Source: Bacillus sp. FJAT-26390 (GTDB lineage: Bacteria > Bacillota > Bacilli > Paenibacillales > Paenibacillaceae). Taken from it: 64,000 nt of DNA. Under the pieces are notes generated by a model. That model ran no database searches and had not been told where the DNA came from. It saw only the letters and a list, made by a program, of their open reading frames with translations. The stretch is from the NCBI RefSeq assembly GCF_001682865.1, contig NZ_MAQX01000001.1:744001-808000 (forward strand), given 5' to 3'. Positions within the stretch are counted from its first letter, which is position 1. Every line of letters starts with the position of its first letter. This document shows positions 16,134-25,166 of the stretch, one piece after another. A program made the translations under genes and the position numbers.

Positions 16134-16413
16134 TAAGCAATCAATTGGAAAAAAGAACATTGGTGAATGGGACAGTAATCTTTGGCGGATAGTTGCAGCG
16201 AGCCGGGTCAGTGGAAGCCGGTACGGAAGCCTTAGGCGAAGCGGACCCAGGAAATGGTTTGCCGAAGCAGCACTTGCGGAGCAGTAGGCAAATCCGGTCA
16301 TGGACCGTTACGAAAACGAGGGGTCAAGCAGCTAGCAGGCTTGGCACTTAGAGTGGTACCACGGGATCTTCACGGCTCTCGTCTCTTATTTTAGAGACGG
16401 GGGCCTTTTTGCA
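16134..16413 (+). ncRNA. T-box riboswitch, arginine (specifier CGG)
   Basis: The ~280-base leader has the highly conserved T-box element GAGTGGTACCACGGG (16351-16365), followed by an intrinsic terminator. The distal stem I segment AGCCGGGTCAGTGGAAGCCG and the usual GAA-N-codon-AC spacing are visible. GAA at 16238-16240, then G, then CGG at 16242-16244, gives an arginine specifier. Uncharged tRNA-Arg should pair with the specifier and with the UGGUACC bulge, forming the antiterminator and allowing transcription of the synthetase gene. The specifier assignment is by pattern alignment only. Confidence 0.9.
16374..16412 (+). terminator. T-box-controlled intrinsic terminator
   Basis: GGCTCTCGTCTC (16374-16385) pairs with GAGACGGGGGCC (16394-16405) and is followed by TTTTT. 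The competing antiterminator uses the upstream T-box sequence. Confidence 0.88.
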
Positions 16414-16438
16414 TTTTTAGACGAATGGAGGAATTGGA

Positions 16439-18313
16439 ATGATTCATGAACAAATCATAGCGGCGATTGAGGAAACAACGCAGCGCATTCTATCGGAGGC
16501 CGGGCTGCAGCGGCCTGCAAATCTAAAGATTGCAGTGGAGCATCCCGTAAATTTGGAGCACGGCGAGTACAGCAGCAATATTGCGATGCAGCTCGCAAAG
16601 CTTTTAAAGCGCGCACCCTCGCAGATAGCGGGCGACTTCAAAGAGCAGCTGCTTGCCAACTCGGTTTTGTCCGCTTCCATTTCGCAAATCGAGGTAGCCC
16701 CGCCAGGCTTTCTTAACTTCTATGTCAATTGGTCCAATTGGGCTGATTCGTTAGAACAGCCGGTGTCTTTGAACATTGAAAAGAGCACCAAAGTGCTTAT
16801 TGAGCATACGTCAATCAATCCGAATAAATCGGCTCATATCGGTCATTTGCGCAATTCCTGCATAGGCGATACGTTAGCAAGGCTGCTCAAAAGAACAGGT
16901 TATCAGGTAGAGGTGCACAACTATATCGATGATTTAGGCAATCAGCTGGCCGATACGGTGGTAGGCATTTTACAGACGACGACCGAGCAGCCTTATGAGC
17001 GTTTTGGAGATTTTTGCTGGGAAACTTATTCCAGGATCAATAAAGCTTACAAGGAGCAGCCGACTTTGCTTGAGCAGCGTACGAACGTATTAAGCAAGCT
17101 CGAGGAGGGCCGCTCCAATGTGGCATGGATGGGCCTGCTTATTGCGGAGCGTATTGTGCGTGAGCATGTCGAGGAAATGAAGCAGTTCGGCATCGGCTAT
17201 GATGTGCTTGTATGGGAGAGCAGCATCGTTCGCGAAGGCTTTTGGTCGCGCTCGTTCGAGCTTCTGCAGCGAACAGACATTTTCCGCCAAGAAGAGGAAG
17301 GGAAGCTGAAGGGCTGCTGGGTGCTCAAGCAGCCGGAGAACGAGGGCGAGCCGAAGGAGCAGCCTGAGTTCCATGCGGATAAAGTTCTCGTTCGCTCGAA
17401 TGGCATATTGACTTATACCGCTAAGGATATTGCTTATCATCTTTGGAAGTTTGGTTTGCTGGATAAAGATTTTCGCTATAAGAAATTTTCGGAAAAATTA
17501 TGGTCCACGCATTCGAGCGGTGTAAGGAAGAAGATCGGCCATGCCGATATGGTCATTAATGTCATTGACCAGCGACAGGAGTATCCGCAAGCGATGGTAA
17601 AGCAAGCGCTGCTTGCTTTAGGCTACCAGAAGCAAGCGGAGCAGCTTAGACATGTCAGCTATGGCGTTGTTTCGTTAAGCCCTCAAACGGCAAAGGGGCT
17701 GGGCATTGATACCACTGACGGGAAGCAAGCTTATGCCATGTCTGGCAGGCAGGGAATCGGCGTCAAAATCGCTGATTTCTTGGCACACATGGAGCAAATC
17801 ATAGATGCAAACCGTTCGCGTAAGGCTGGGCTTGCGAGCAGCGCTATAGCGGCAGCGTCGATCCGTTACTACTTGCTGCGTTTCCACTTGCAGACGGAGG
17901 TCGTATTTGATCTGGACCAAGCGACTGAGGTAACCGGAAATACCGGCGTCTATTTGATGTATTCCTACGCTCGCTCCAGCAGCATTTTGAAAAAATCCGG
18001 CGTTTCAGGCAGCGCAGTCCCACATGAATCATTGTCGAACGGGGAGCTGGAAGTCCAGGAACGAAGCCTGCTTAGGCAGCTTGCCTATTGGCCGGAGACG
18101 CTGCAAGCAGCTGTCAAGGAGCTTGCGCCAAACCATTTGTGCACCTATGTGTATGAGCTTTCCGCTTTATTTAATCACTTCTACGCAACCTGCCCGATAC
18201 TCAAGTCGGAAGGACAGGCAAGATGCCTGCGCCTATGGCTTACGGAGCGTTACAAGCAAACGATGCAGGACGCATTAGAAATACTAGGTTTGCCCGCGCC
18301 TGCCAAAATGTAG
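16439..18313 (+). CDS. argS: Arginyl-tRNA synthetase
   Basis: This class I synthetase has 624 residues. It shows the N-terminal Arg-S additional domain, the HIGH-type motif SAHIGHLRNS (about 131-140), NYIDDLGNQ, the MSGRQG segment in place of KMSKS as usual in this enzyme, and a C-terminal DALR anticodon-binding domain (YLLRFHLQ... YELSALFNHFYATC). It is longer than the ~556-residue Bacillus enzyme, mainly through inserts around residues 290-400. ATGGAGGAATTGGA precedes ATG 16439. T-box control suggests an inducible or second ArgRS. The downstream copper ATPase begins only 15 bases after it. Confidence 0.93.
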   Translation: MIHEQIIAAIEETTQRILSEAGLQRPANLKIAVEHPVNLEHGEYSSNIAMQLAKLLKRAPSQIAGDFKEQLLANSVLSASISQIEVAPPGFLNFYVNWSNWADSLEQPVSLNIEKSTKVLIEHTSINPNKSAHIGHLRNSCIGDTLARLLKRTGYQVEVHNYIDDLGNQLADTVVGILQTTTEQPYERFGDFCWETYSRINKAYKEQPTLLEQRTNVLSKLEEGRSNVAWMGLLIAERIVREHVEEMKQFGIGYDVLVWESSIVREGFWSRSFELLQRTDIFRQEEEGKLKGCWVLKQPENEGEPKEQPEFHADKVLVRSNGILTYTAKDIAYHLWKFGLLDKDFRYKKFSEKLWSTHSSGVRKKIGHADMVINVIDQRQEYPQAMVKQALLALGYQKQAEQLRHVSYGVVSLSPQTAKGLGIDTTDGKQAYAMSGRQGIGVKIADFLAHMEQIIDANRSRKAGLASSAIAAASIRYYLLRFHLQTEVVFDLDQATEVTGNTGVYLMYSYARSSSILKKSGVSGSAVPHESLSNGELEVQERSLLRQLAYWPETLQAAVKELAPNHLCTYVYELSALFNHFYATCPILKSEGQARCLRLWLTERYKQTMQDALEILGLPAPAKM

Positions 18314-18328
18314 CCGCATGTTCCATTC

Positions 18329-20680
18329 ATGCAATTCGATTGCCCGTCATATAGTTTAACGCAGAGGTACAGGCATCGAATGGCGATGAATGGAAGGCGG
18401 GTGCAGAAATTGGAGCAGGTTATTCCGAATCATGATATAGAGCATGATGTCACGATAGATTTTGCGGTGCAGGGGATGAGCTGCTCGGCCTGTGCGGCTA
18501 GGATAGAGAAGGCTGTCGGCAAAATGGACGGCGTCCAAATGGCGGCCGTAAGCTTTCCGCTCCGCACGGCATGGGTGCAGTTTAAGCCAGGACGGCTTGG
18601 CGCTGTCCAAATTGCCGAGCGCGTCAAGCAGCTTGGATTTATGGCGCTTTTGAATGAAACGGCCAAGGAAGGGCTGCATAAGGAGCATAAGACGCTTAAG
18701 CTGAGGCTAATTGTATCTGCCATTCTTACGCTGCCCCTTCTGACGGGAATGGCCCAGCATATTCCGCTGCTTGAGCCGCTGCTGACAAGTTTGCCGACTT
18801 GGCTCATGCTGCCTTGGCTGCAGCTTGCTTTGGCAACGATTATCCAATTCGTAATCGGTTTGCCGTTTTATTTTGGCGCTTATCATGCTGTGCGCGAGCG
18901 AAGCGCCAATATGGATGTGCTTGTCGTCATCGGAACGACTGTCGCTTATTTATACAGCCATTATACGGTGTTCCAGAACGGCTTGCTCCGTCCGATTGCA
19001 ACCTCAATTGCCCATTCGCCTCCGTTGTATTTTGAAACGTCCGCCGTTGTCATTACAGCTGTGCTGCTCGGCAAATACATTGAGGTCTCCGCCTCGCTTC
19101 GAGCGCAGCAGGGCTCGGAGGGCTACGGCAAGCTTCAAAGCCAGACGGCTGCGGTTGAACGGGCAGGCGAAGTCGTTCATATTCAGACGGAGTTCGTAAG
19201 GGCTGGCGACATCGTTATCGTACAGGCAGGCGAGGTCGTGCCGGTCGATGGTGTCGTGTGCGGCGGACAGTCAGCGGCGGATGAGTCCTTGCTCACCGGG
19301 GAGAGTCTGCCGATCGCCAAGCGTGAAGGCGATGCGGTGTGGGCAGGCACACGAAATGAAAGTGCGCCGCTTCGCATCCGCACGAAGGCAGCCGGACATG
19401 ATACGATGCTTAACCGGATTCAGGAGCTTGTCCGGCAAGCGCAGCGCTCGAAATCGGCGATCCAGCGCAATGTCGATGCGGCTGCGGGCTTGTTTGTTCC
19501 GGCCATGCTCGTCTTCGCGCTCGCCACGGTCGTCATGTGGGGAGCTTTCCTCGAGCCTGGCAATTGGAGCAAAGCCTTCGTCTGCGCCATTGCGGTCTTA
19601 TTGGCAGCATGCCCCTGTGCGCTAGGGCTAGCGGCTCCGATCTCGCTGGTCATCGCCTCCGGCAGGCTGGCAAAGCAAGGGATCATTGCGAAGGAAGCAG
19701 GGGCGCTTGAGCGATTGGCGAGAATCCAGACGATTATTTTTGATAAGACGGGGACGTTAACCGAGGGCAAGCCGCATGTTAGCGCTATGCTGGCACTCGA
19801 AGGGAGCCGGGCTTCGCTGCTGCGGATTGCCGCTGCCGCCGAGGCGGACGCTGTTCATCCGCTTGCGATCGCTATAATACGCGAAGCTAACAAGCTTGGG
19901 CTTGTTATTCCTGAAGCAAGCGAGTTTGCGTTTACGCCAGGCGGAGGTGTCGAAGCGGTCGTTCTGGATCGGCGCTTTGCAATAGGCAATGCCAGATTTG
20001 CGGCTGAGCGGGATTGGGTCGTGAGCGGTGTCGCTGCCGCATTCGCCAAGCAGCGCGAGAAATCCGGTGAAACGGTGCTTTATGCCGCTTCGGATGGACA
20101 TTGCGTTGGCGTAATCGCATTTAGCGATACGATCAAAGCCAATGCGAAAAATACGATCAAAGCGCTTAAGGCGCTTGGCGTTTCATCGATGCTTGCAACG
20201 GGCGATCATGAGGCGCCTGCGCTTGCGGCGGCCAAAGCCGTTGGCATCGCTAGCGTGCATGCTTCCATGCTGCCGGAGCATAAGGTTGAGCTAGTGGAGA
20301 AGTTGAAGCGCCGAGGCAAGCGGGTCGCTATGGCAGGCGACGGCTGGAATGACGCGCCCGCGCTCGCCGCTGCGGATGTGGGGCTCGCGATGGGAGAAGG
20401 GACGGACGCCGCGCTGAGCGCAGGTCACATGACCTTGTTATTCTCACGACTGCAAGCCATCCCTGAAGCGATCAAAATAAGCCGCTTAACGATTCGAAAT
20501 GTAAGGCAAAACTTAACCTTCGCTTTTATCTACAATGTAATCATCATTCCTTTTGCAGCTTTTGGTCTGCTGGAGCCTTGGATGGCGGGAACGGCTATGG
20601 CGCTTAGCTCCGTGTCGGTTGTCGCCAATGCGCTTCGGCTGACTGGCCAGCTTCGGCGCAAGGCTGGGACAAACGAATGA
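18329..20680 (+). CDS. copA: Cu(I)-exporting P1B-type ATPase
   Basis: Domains in order are one N-terminal HMA metal-binding domain (GMSCSACAARIEK, about 49-61), about eight membrane segments, the TGES actuator loop (LLTGESLPIAK), the intramembrane AACPCALGLAAP, DKTGTLTEGKP with the phosphorylated Asp, the HP motif (VHPLA), and GDGWNDAPAL. The last helices carry FAFIYN and MALSSVSVVANALRL, the Cu(I) site of the CopA subgroup. The start is uncertain: ATG 18329 has no ribosome site, while GGAAGG at 18390 could serve a later GTG or TTG. It probably expels cytosolic copper or loads cuproenzymes together with the next gene. Confidence 0.9.
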   Translation: MQFDCPSYSLTQRYRHRMAMNGRRVQKLEQVIPNHDIEHDVTIDFAVQGMSCSACAARIEKAVGKMDGVQMAAVSFPLRTAWVQFKPGRLGAVQIAERVKQLGFMALLNETAKEGLHKEHKTLKLRLIVSAILTLPLLTGMAQHIPLLEPLLTSLPTWLMLPWLQLALATIIQFVIGLPFYFGAYHAVRERSANMDVLVVIGTTVAYLYSHYTVFQNGLLRPIATSIAHSPPLYFETSAVVITAVLLGKYIEVSASLRAQQGSEGYGKLQSQTAAVERAGEVVHIQTEFVRAGDIVIVQAGEVVPVDGVVCGGQSAADESLLTGESLPIAKREGDAVWAGTRNESAPLRIRTKAAGHDTMLNRIQELVRQAQRSKSAIQRNVDAAAGLFVPAMLVFALATVVMWGAFLEPGNWSKAFVCAIAVLLAACPCALGLAAPISLVIASGRLAKQGIIAKEAGALERLARIQTIIFDKTGTLTEGKPHVSAMLALEGSRASLLRIAAAAEADAVHPLAIAIIREANKLGLVIPEASEFAFTPGGGVEAVVLDRRFAIGNARFAAERDWVVSGVAAAFAKQREKSGETVLYAASDGHCVGVIAFSDTIKANAKNTIKALKALGVSSMLATGDHEAPALAAAKAVGIASVHASMLPEHKVELVEKLKRRGKRVAMAGDGWNDAPALAAADVGLAMGEGTDAALSAGHMTLLFSRLQAIPEAIKISRLTIRNVRQNLTFAFIYNVIIIPFAAFGLLEPWMAGTAMALSSVSVVANALRLTGQLRRKAGTNE

Positions 20681-21363
20681 CGATCACATGGCAGCAGGTT
20701 GGCTTTATTATTTTGACCGGATTGTTCAGCGCTCCGCATTGCATCGGGATGTGCGGGGGGATCGTGTCCGCCGTGTCGCTGAATTCTACTGCATCAGCCC
20801 AGAAATCGATGCTGCTTTATAATGCGGGACGCATCTTGTCTTATTCGCTATTAGGAGCTGTCATGGGAACGGTCGGCTCGTTTGTTGATGTAGCAGGCAA
20901 GCTGGCAGGCGTGCAGGGACTAGCGTCCATTATCGGCGGATGCTTCTTGCTGCTCTGGCTTTGGCGCAGGTTCCAGCTGCCCTTTATGAACCGATTGTCG
21001 GCCTTTCTCCACAAGCGATTGGTTGGAGGAGCGCAGCGCTCAGCGGGTCAAGAAACCGGGCATTTGCTCGCTACGGGCATCGCATTTGGCTTCTTGCCCT
21101 GCGGCTTGACTTATGCGATGCAAATGACAGCCGCCGCTACCGGCTCAGGCCTTGAAGGCGCAGCAGTCATGGCTTTGTTTGGCCTCTCCACTTTTCCGGC
21201 ATTAGCTGCAGCTGCGTACATTGCTGCCTTCGCAAATAAAAAGTGGCGGCGGTTCATGCGCAAAGCGAGCGTTGCAACGGCAATTGCCGTAGGCGTCATT
21301 TCGATTTTGCGCGGGTTAGCCGTTAATGGCATCATCCCATCGATCAATCCTTGGCTTTGGTGA
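20677..21363 (+). CDS. SafE/UreH-like membrane protein (sulfite exporter TauE/SafE family, DsbD-like)
   Basis: This is a 228-residue protein with about six membrane helices. It carries the paired motifs FSAPHCIGMCGGI (about 17-29) and FGFLPCGLTYAM, typical of the DsbD_2/SafE-like family found beside CopA/CcoI-type ATPases. The cysteines in HCIGMC and PCG may handle copper or thiols. Its ATG overlaps the stop of the ATPase gene by four bases (ATGA), so translation is coupled. A role in copper delivery to cytochrome oxidase is plausible and inferred from context. Confidence 0.8.
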   Translation: MTITWQQVGFIILTGLFSAPHCIGMCGGIVSAVSLNSTASAQKSMLLYNAGRILSYSLLGAVMGTVGSFVDVAGKLAGVQGLASIIGGCFLLLWLWRRFQLPFMNRLSAFLHKRLVGGAQRSAGQETGHLLATGIAFGFLPCGLTYAMQMTAAATGSGLEGAAVMALFGLSTFPALAAAAYIAAFANKKWRRFMRKASVATAIAVGVISILRGLAVNGIIPSINPWLW

Positions 21364-21371
21364 TCTGCCGT

Positions 21372-21815
21372 TCAATGGATTGCCTTCAGCATCCTTACGA
21401 TCGTATACGTTTGATCGCCTGTTTGAACCGTGACCGTTGCCTTCCACGTACCCGCCATTAACGGGACGCCGTCACCCGAATATTGACCTGGTGACGCTTC
21501 GGTCATTTTGAACGCATAATCACCGCACACCATATCCATCATCTCAAGGTTGACGGATAAGCTTGCACCCTGCAACGCAGCGCCGGATTCGTCGGTAAGG
21601 TCGATCAAAAAGCGATTGCCGCGCAGCACCTTAGCCGGATACGGATTGATCGACCAAATGGCATGGCCACTCCCGAGGGCGTGCTCCGTAATAGGCGGGG
21701 CTGCATCGCTTGGCTCGCTAAGCAAAGTGAATGCTGCTGCGACAAGAAGAGCTGCCCCAATGAGCAGGAAGAGGAATTTATATAGAGGCGAGGTTGATTT
21801 GGCCTTAGGCTGCAT
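21372..21815 (-). CDS. FixH/YtkA-like membrane-anchored protein
   Basis: This 147-residue protein has an N-terminal membrane anchor (KFLFLLIGAALLVAAAF) and an extracytoplasmic beta domain (LDLTD...SLSVNLEMMDM, SPGQYSGDGVPLMAGTWKATVTV) resembling the FixH/YtkA family. GGAGG lies 11 bases before the ATG at 21815; longer in-frame starts lack a site. It is convergent with the CopA/SafE-like genes, eight bases apart. The combination CopA-SafE-FixH resembles the ccoGHIS group for copper insertion into heme-copper oxidases. The MMDM segment could bind copper, which is inference. Confidence 0.75.
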   Translation of the reverse strand: MQPKAKSTSPLYKFLFLLIGAALLVAAAFTLLSEPSDAAPPITEHALGSGHAIWSINPYPAKVLRGNRFLIDLTDESGAALQGASLSVNLEMMDMVCGDYAFKMTEASPGQYSGDGVPLMAGTWKATVTVQTGDQTYTIVRMLKAIH

Positions 21816-21948
21816 GAAGATTGTACCTCCTTTGATCCAATGGATTTGGTCGTTGCCACTAATAATGAAGAGGCTTATTACGTTACCTATGCGGCAAAAG
21901 TCAGGAGCAGAACGCGCGGTATCGGTCATCAGAGCGACATGAGCGATG

Positions 21949-21978
21949 TTGGACAAATTTTAAGAGACGGTGTATATT
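21949..21978 (+). promoter_or_regulatory. Candidate promoter of the cobalamin operon
   Basis: TTGGAC (21949-21954) and TATATT (21973-21978) are 18 bases apart and lie about 30 bases before the riboswitch. Both boxes are imperfect. Confidence 0.35.
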
Positions 21979-22002
21979 AACTACGGATAATTTTATATTG
22001 TA

Positions 22003-22170
22003 TAAATAGGTGCTGATGCGAAGTATTCTGACAAACAAAGTTCGAAGGTCGGAAATCGCATGAAGCTTAATAGGGAAGACCGGTGAGATACCGGCACGGA
22101 CCCGCCACTGTAAGGAATAGCAGCAAGCAGCATGCTGTGATGTCCGAGTCAGAAAATCTGCCTATTTACA
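22003..22170 (+). ncRNA. Cobalamin riboswitch
   Basis: The order of conserved elements is clear: GGTGCTGATGCGAAG, then TTAATAGGGAAGACCGGTGA, the B12 box region with ACCGGCACGGACCCGCCACT, and the closing TCCGAGTCAGAAAATCTGCC. Binding of adenosylcobalamin should favour the terminator 80 bases downstream. All following genes to about 32.05 kb concern cobalamin uptake and nucleotide-loop assembly, which fits. Confidence 0.93.
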
Positions 22171-22250
22171 TAACGCTTATACCTACGTGGACTTGGGGAG
22201 AGTGCTTTGGAAGCTTGCCGCTTAGATGATTGAGTAGAGCGCGTATGAGA

Positions 22251-22286
22251 GCATTTCTGGCACTATTGTCAGAGATGCTTTTTTTA
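22251..22286 (+). terminator. Riboswitch-controlled terminator
   Basis: GCATTTCTG and CAGAGATGC enclose a ten-base loop and are followed by seven T residues, between the riboswitch aptamer and the binding-protein gene. Confidence 0.82.
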
Positions 22287-22325
22287 TTTTATACGAAAAA
22301 AAACATATAGGGGAGTAACGTTAAA

Positions 22326-23312
22326 ATGAATGAAAAAAAACGCAATATGACGAAGATTCTGTTTGGTTTGCTGTTAGCGATGCTGCTAGTTTTTACAGCA
22401 GCTTGCGGAGCGAGCAGCGACAAGGAGAACAAGCCTAGCAATTCACCGGCCAATACGGAGCAAACGGCTACGCCGGCGCCATCGGATAACACTACCGCAT
22501 ATCCGCTTACATTAAAAGACGATACGGGAACGGAGATCACGTTCGCGCAAGCGCCGACTAAGGTTGTTACGCTCGTGCCTAGTGAAACGGAAGCCATTTA
22601 CGCGATTGGCTCTGGCGAGCATGTCGTAGGAGTCGATCAATATAGCAATTATCCGGAGGAAGCAGCATCTAAGCCTAAAGTAGGCGACATGACGACTAAT
22701 ATCGAAGCGGTAGCCGCGCTTGATCCTGATCTTGTGCTGGCTTCATCATCGATGAATACGGAAGCCATCACGAAGCTTCGCGAATTGAAAATTCCGGTGT
22801 TCGCGTCTGATCCGCTTACCTATGATGCCGTTATTGCCAAAATCGAAAATTTAGGTCATATTATGAATAAACAAACGGAAGCGGCTGCTGTCGCTGAGCA
22901 TATGCGCGCAGTTAAGCAGCAGGTAACGGATGCAGTGAAAGACGCTGACAAAAAGAATGTATATCTGGAGTTTTCCGTAGGCTGGACAGTAGGTTCCGGC
23001 ACTTTCCTCGATGAGCTGCTGACGCTTGCAGGAGGCAAAAACATTGCCGCCGGGTCGCCGGGCTGGTATGAAATTAGCGCAGAGGAAGTCGTTAAACAAA
23101 ATCCTGAGCTCATCATCTATCCTGCTTTGAAGGAGGAGCCGAATCCGATCGTCGTTGGCATTGAAAGCCGCCCAGGCTGGGATGTCATCGATGCGGTGAA
23201 AAATAAACACATGCACGCGGTAACAGAGGACCCGCTCGTACGTGTTGGGCCTCGCCTTGCCGAGGGCTTGCTTGAGCTTGCTAAAGTCATTCACCCGGAT
23301 CTCGTAAAATAA
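22326..23312 (+). CDS. btuF: Cobalamin ABC transporter substrate-binding lipoprotein
   Basis: This 328-residue lipoprotein has lipobox FTAAC (Cys27), a Ser/Thr/Pro-rich linker, and a class III periplasmic-binding fold. It shows VVTLVPSETEAIYAIG (about 78-93), VGVDQYSNYPEEA, KVGDMTTNIEAVAALDPDLVL and a long helix region around residue 200. These fit BtuF, which hands cobalamin or cobinamide to the BtuC permease outside the membrane. A GGGGAGTAACG site precedes ATG 22326. It is the first gene after the riboswitch terminator. Confidence 0.88.
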   Translation: MNEKKRNMTKILFGLLLAMLLVFTAACGASSDKENKPSNSPANTEQTATPAPSDNTTAYPLTLKDDTGTEITFAQAPTKVVTLVPSETEAIYAIGSGEHVVGVDQYSNYPEEAASKPKVGDMTTNIEAVAALDPDLVLASSSMNTEAITKLRELKIPVFASDPLTYDAVIAKIENLGHIMNKQTEAAAVAEHMRAVKQQVTDAVKDADKKNVYLEFSVGWTVGSGTFLDELLTLAGGKNIAAGSPGWYEISAEEVVKQNPELIIYPALKEEPNPIVVGIESRPGWDVIDAVKNKHMHAVTEDPLVRVGPRLAEGLLELAKVIHPDLVK

Positions 23313-23352
23313 TCAAATGACCTATAAATTAGTTTGGTATGGAGGAGCAGCT

Positions 23353-24354
23353 ATGCTCCTTCTTGCTGTTTCTATCGTTGTAAGTTTATCAATTGGCTCT
23401 GCTGGCATTTCTCTCGGTGACGTGTGGGGCATCCTCGTTCATCAGCTGCCATGGCTTGCGGATAAGCCGGTTTCTTACACGCCCGGCCAAATAGCAATCG
23501 TTACCCAAGTAAGGCTCTCGCGCGTTCTGCTTGCTGTCCTCGTAGGCGCATGCCTTGCGCTTGCAGGGACCGGCTTTCAAGGCGTGCTGCGCAATCCGTT
23601 AGCCGATCCATATACGTTAGGCGTCGCTTCCGGAAGCTCAGTGGGCGCCGCATTTATCATTTTGTTCGGACTGCAAACGGTGCTTGGCATATGGTCGATC
23701 CCGCTTGTGGCCTTCGGTACCGGAACGGTCACGCTGCTTGGCGTCTTTTGGCTGTCGCGCAGCAAAGGTGTCATGCATATTGAAACGCTTATCCTCTCAG
23801 GTGTCATTATTCAATCTTTTCTTGGCGCTTTCGTTTCGTTTATGGTTTCGATGTCGGAGGGGGTTGTCAACCAGATTTTGTTCTGGTTGATGGGCTCGCT
23901 TGCGATGCGGAGCTGGGAAAATGTCTATATGCTAATTCCGTTTCTGCTCGTTGGATTTCCTCTGCTGCTCGCCTATGGCCAGCCTCTTAATTTGTTCGTG
24001 CTTGGCGAGCGGCATGCTGCCCATCTAGGCGTACGCGTCGAGCGAACGAAACTGATCGTGTTAATCAGCTCGACGCTGCTAACCGCGGCAGCGGTTTCCG
24101 TTTCCGGCGTTATTGGCTTCGTGGGGCTTGTGGTACCGCATTTGATCCGTCTGCTGGTAGGCCCCGACTATCGCTTGATAACGCCTTTGTCTGCCATCGG
24201 CGGCGGCGTGTTCGTCCTCTGGGCGGATACGCTGGCAAGAATGGCGTTGACGCCAAAAGAAATTCCGCTTGGAGTCGTTACGGCTCTGATCGGCGCCCCA
24301 TTCTTCGCTTATTTGCTGCATAGACGGAAGCTTAAGCAAGGAGGGATGATATGA
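23353..24354 (+). CDS. btuC: FecCD-family permease for cobalamin
   Basis: This is an integral membrane protein of about 333 residues with roughly ten helices. Family landmarks are QVRLSRVLLAVLVGACLALAG, GVLRNPLADPYTLGVASGSS, VGFVGLVVPHLIRLLVG and GGVFVLWADTLAR. GGAGGAG five bases before ATG 23353 favours this start over an upstream in-frame ATG at 23317, which lacks a site and would add 12 residues. It pairs with BtuF and BtuD in the operon. Confidence 0.88.
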   Translation: MLLLAVSIVVSLSIGSAGISLGDVWGILVHQLPWLADKPVSYTPGQIAIVTQVRLSRVLLAVLVGACLALAGTGFQGVLRNPLADPYTLGVASGSSVGAAFIILFGLQTVLGIWSIPLVAFGTGTVTLLGVFWLSRSKGVMHIETLILSGVIIQSFLGAFVSFMVSMSEGVVNQILFWLMGSLAMRSWENVYMLIPFLLVGFPLLLAYGQPLNLFVLGERHAAHLGVRVERTKLIVLISSTLLTAAAVSVSGVIGFVGLVVPHLIRLLVGPDYRLITPLSAIGGGVFVLWADTLARMALTPKEIPLGVVTALIGAPFFAYLLHRRKLKQGGMI

Positions 24355-25166
24355 TCGAGGCACATAACATCATACAAACCGTACAAGGAAGGATCGTGCT
24401 GAACGGGCTTTCCTGTTCCTTTCAAAAAGGACGCATGTACGGCATTATTGGTCCCAACGGGGTAGGCAAATCGACGCTGCTGCAGCTGCTCTCGGGCGTT
24501 GATCAGCCTAAGCAAGGGGAAGTGCTGCTTGCAGGGCAAAATATAGCATCATATCCCCGCAAACAGCTGGCTAAGAAGATGGCGGTGCTGGAGCAAAGCG
24601 GGCTGCCGCCCGTTGGATTCTCAGTGCGCGAGGTCGTCGGGATGGGGAGATTTCCTTTTCAAAACTGGCTTGGGGGCGAAGAGCAGGACAGCGAGTCGAT
24701 CATTGACAGGGCTTTAACCGCAATGGGTCTTAAGGAGCTTGAGCATCGCAAGATGGATCAGCTAAGCGGCGGAGAAAGGCAGCGCGTAGCACTCGCAAAG
24801 CTGATGGCGCAAGAGCCTTCTATTATTTTGCTGGACGAGCCGACTACCTATTTGGATATTGGCTTTCAGGTGCAGCTGCTGGATACGGTAAGGGCATGGC
24901 AGAGAGAGCGCGAGCTTACGGTTATCGCCGTGCTCCATGACTTGAATTTGGCTTCCCTCTACTGCGATGAGCTTGTCGTGCTTCATCAAGGCAAGGTTGC
25001 TGCTGCCGGCAATCCGCATCATGTGCTGACTGCTTCACTGATCGAGCAGGTATATGAAACAACAACAGCCGTCATCGCCCACCCTGTAACGGGAGTGCCG
25101 CAAATTATGCTTCAACCAAATGGAAATAACTTTGCATTTAGTATGGGCTTGAAGGAGCTAAAGTGA
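24351..25166 (+). CDS. btuD: Cobalamin ABC transporter ATPase
   Basis: This 271-residue ATPase has Walker A GPNGVGKST, Q-loop LEQSGLPPVGFSV, signature LSGGERQRVALAKLMAQ, Walker B IILLDEPTTYLD and a HDLNLAS switch. This is the FecE/BtuD/HmuV layout. Its ATG overlaps the permease stop by four bases (ATGA) with AAGGAGGGATG upstream, so expression is coupled. It energises import of corrinoids. Confidence 0.9.
   Translation: MIEAHNIIQTVQGRIVLNGLSCSFQKGRMYGIIGPNGVGKSTLLQLLSGVDQPKQGEVLLAGQNIASYPRKQLAKKMAVLEQSGLPPVGFSVREVVGMGRFPFQNWLGGEEQDSESIIDRALTAMGLKELEHRKMDQLSGGERQRVALAKLMAQEPSIILLDEPTTYLDIGFQVQLLDTVRAWQRERELTVIAVLHDLNLASLYCDELVVLHQGKVAAAGNPHHVLTASLIEQVYETTTAVIAHPVTGVPQIMLQPNGNNFAFSMGLKELK

Noticed and set aside
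16011-16301. Open frames on both strands over the argS leader
   Set aside because: They overlap the promoter and T-box structure, have no ribosome sites and no family resemblance.
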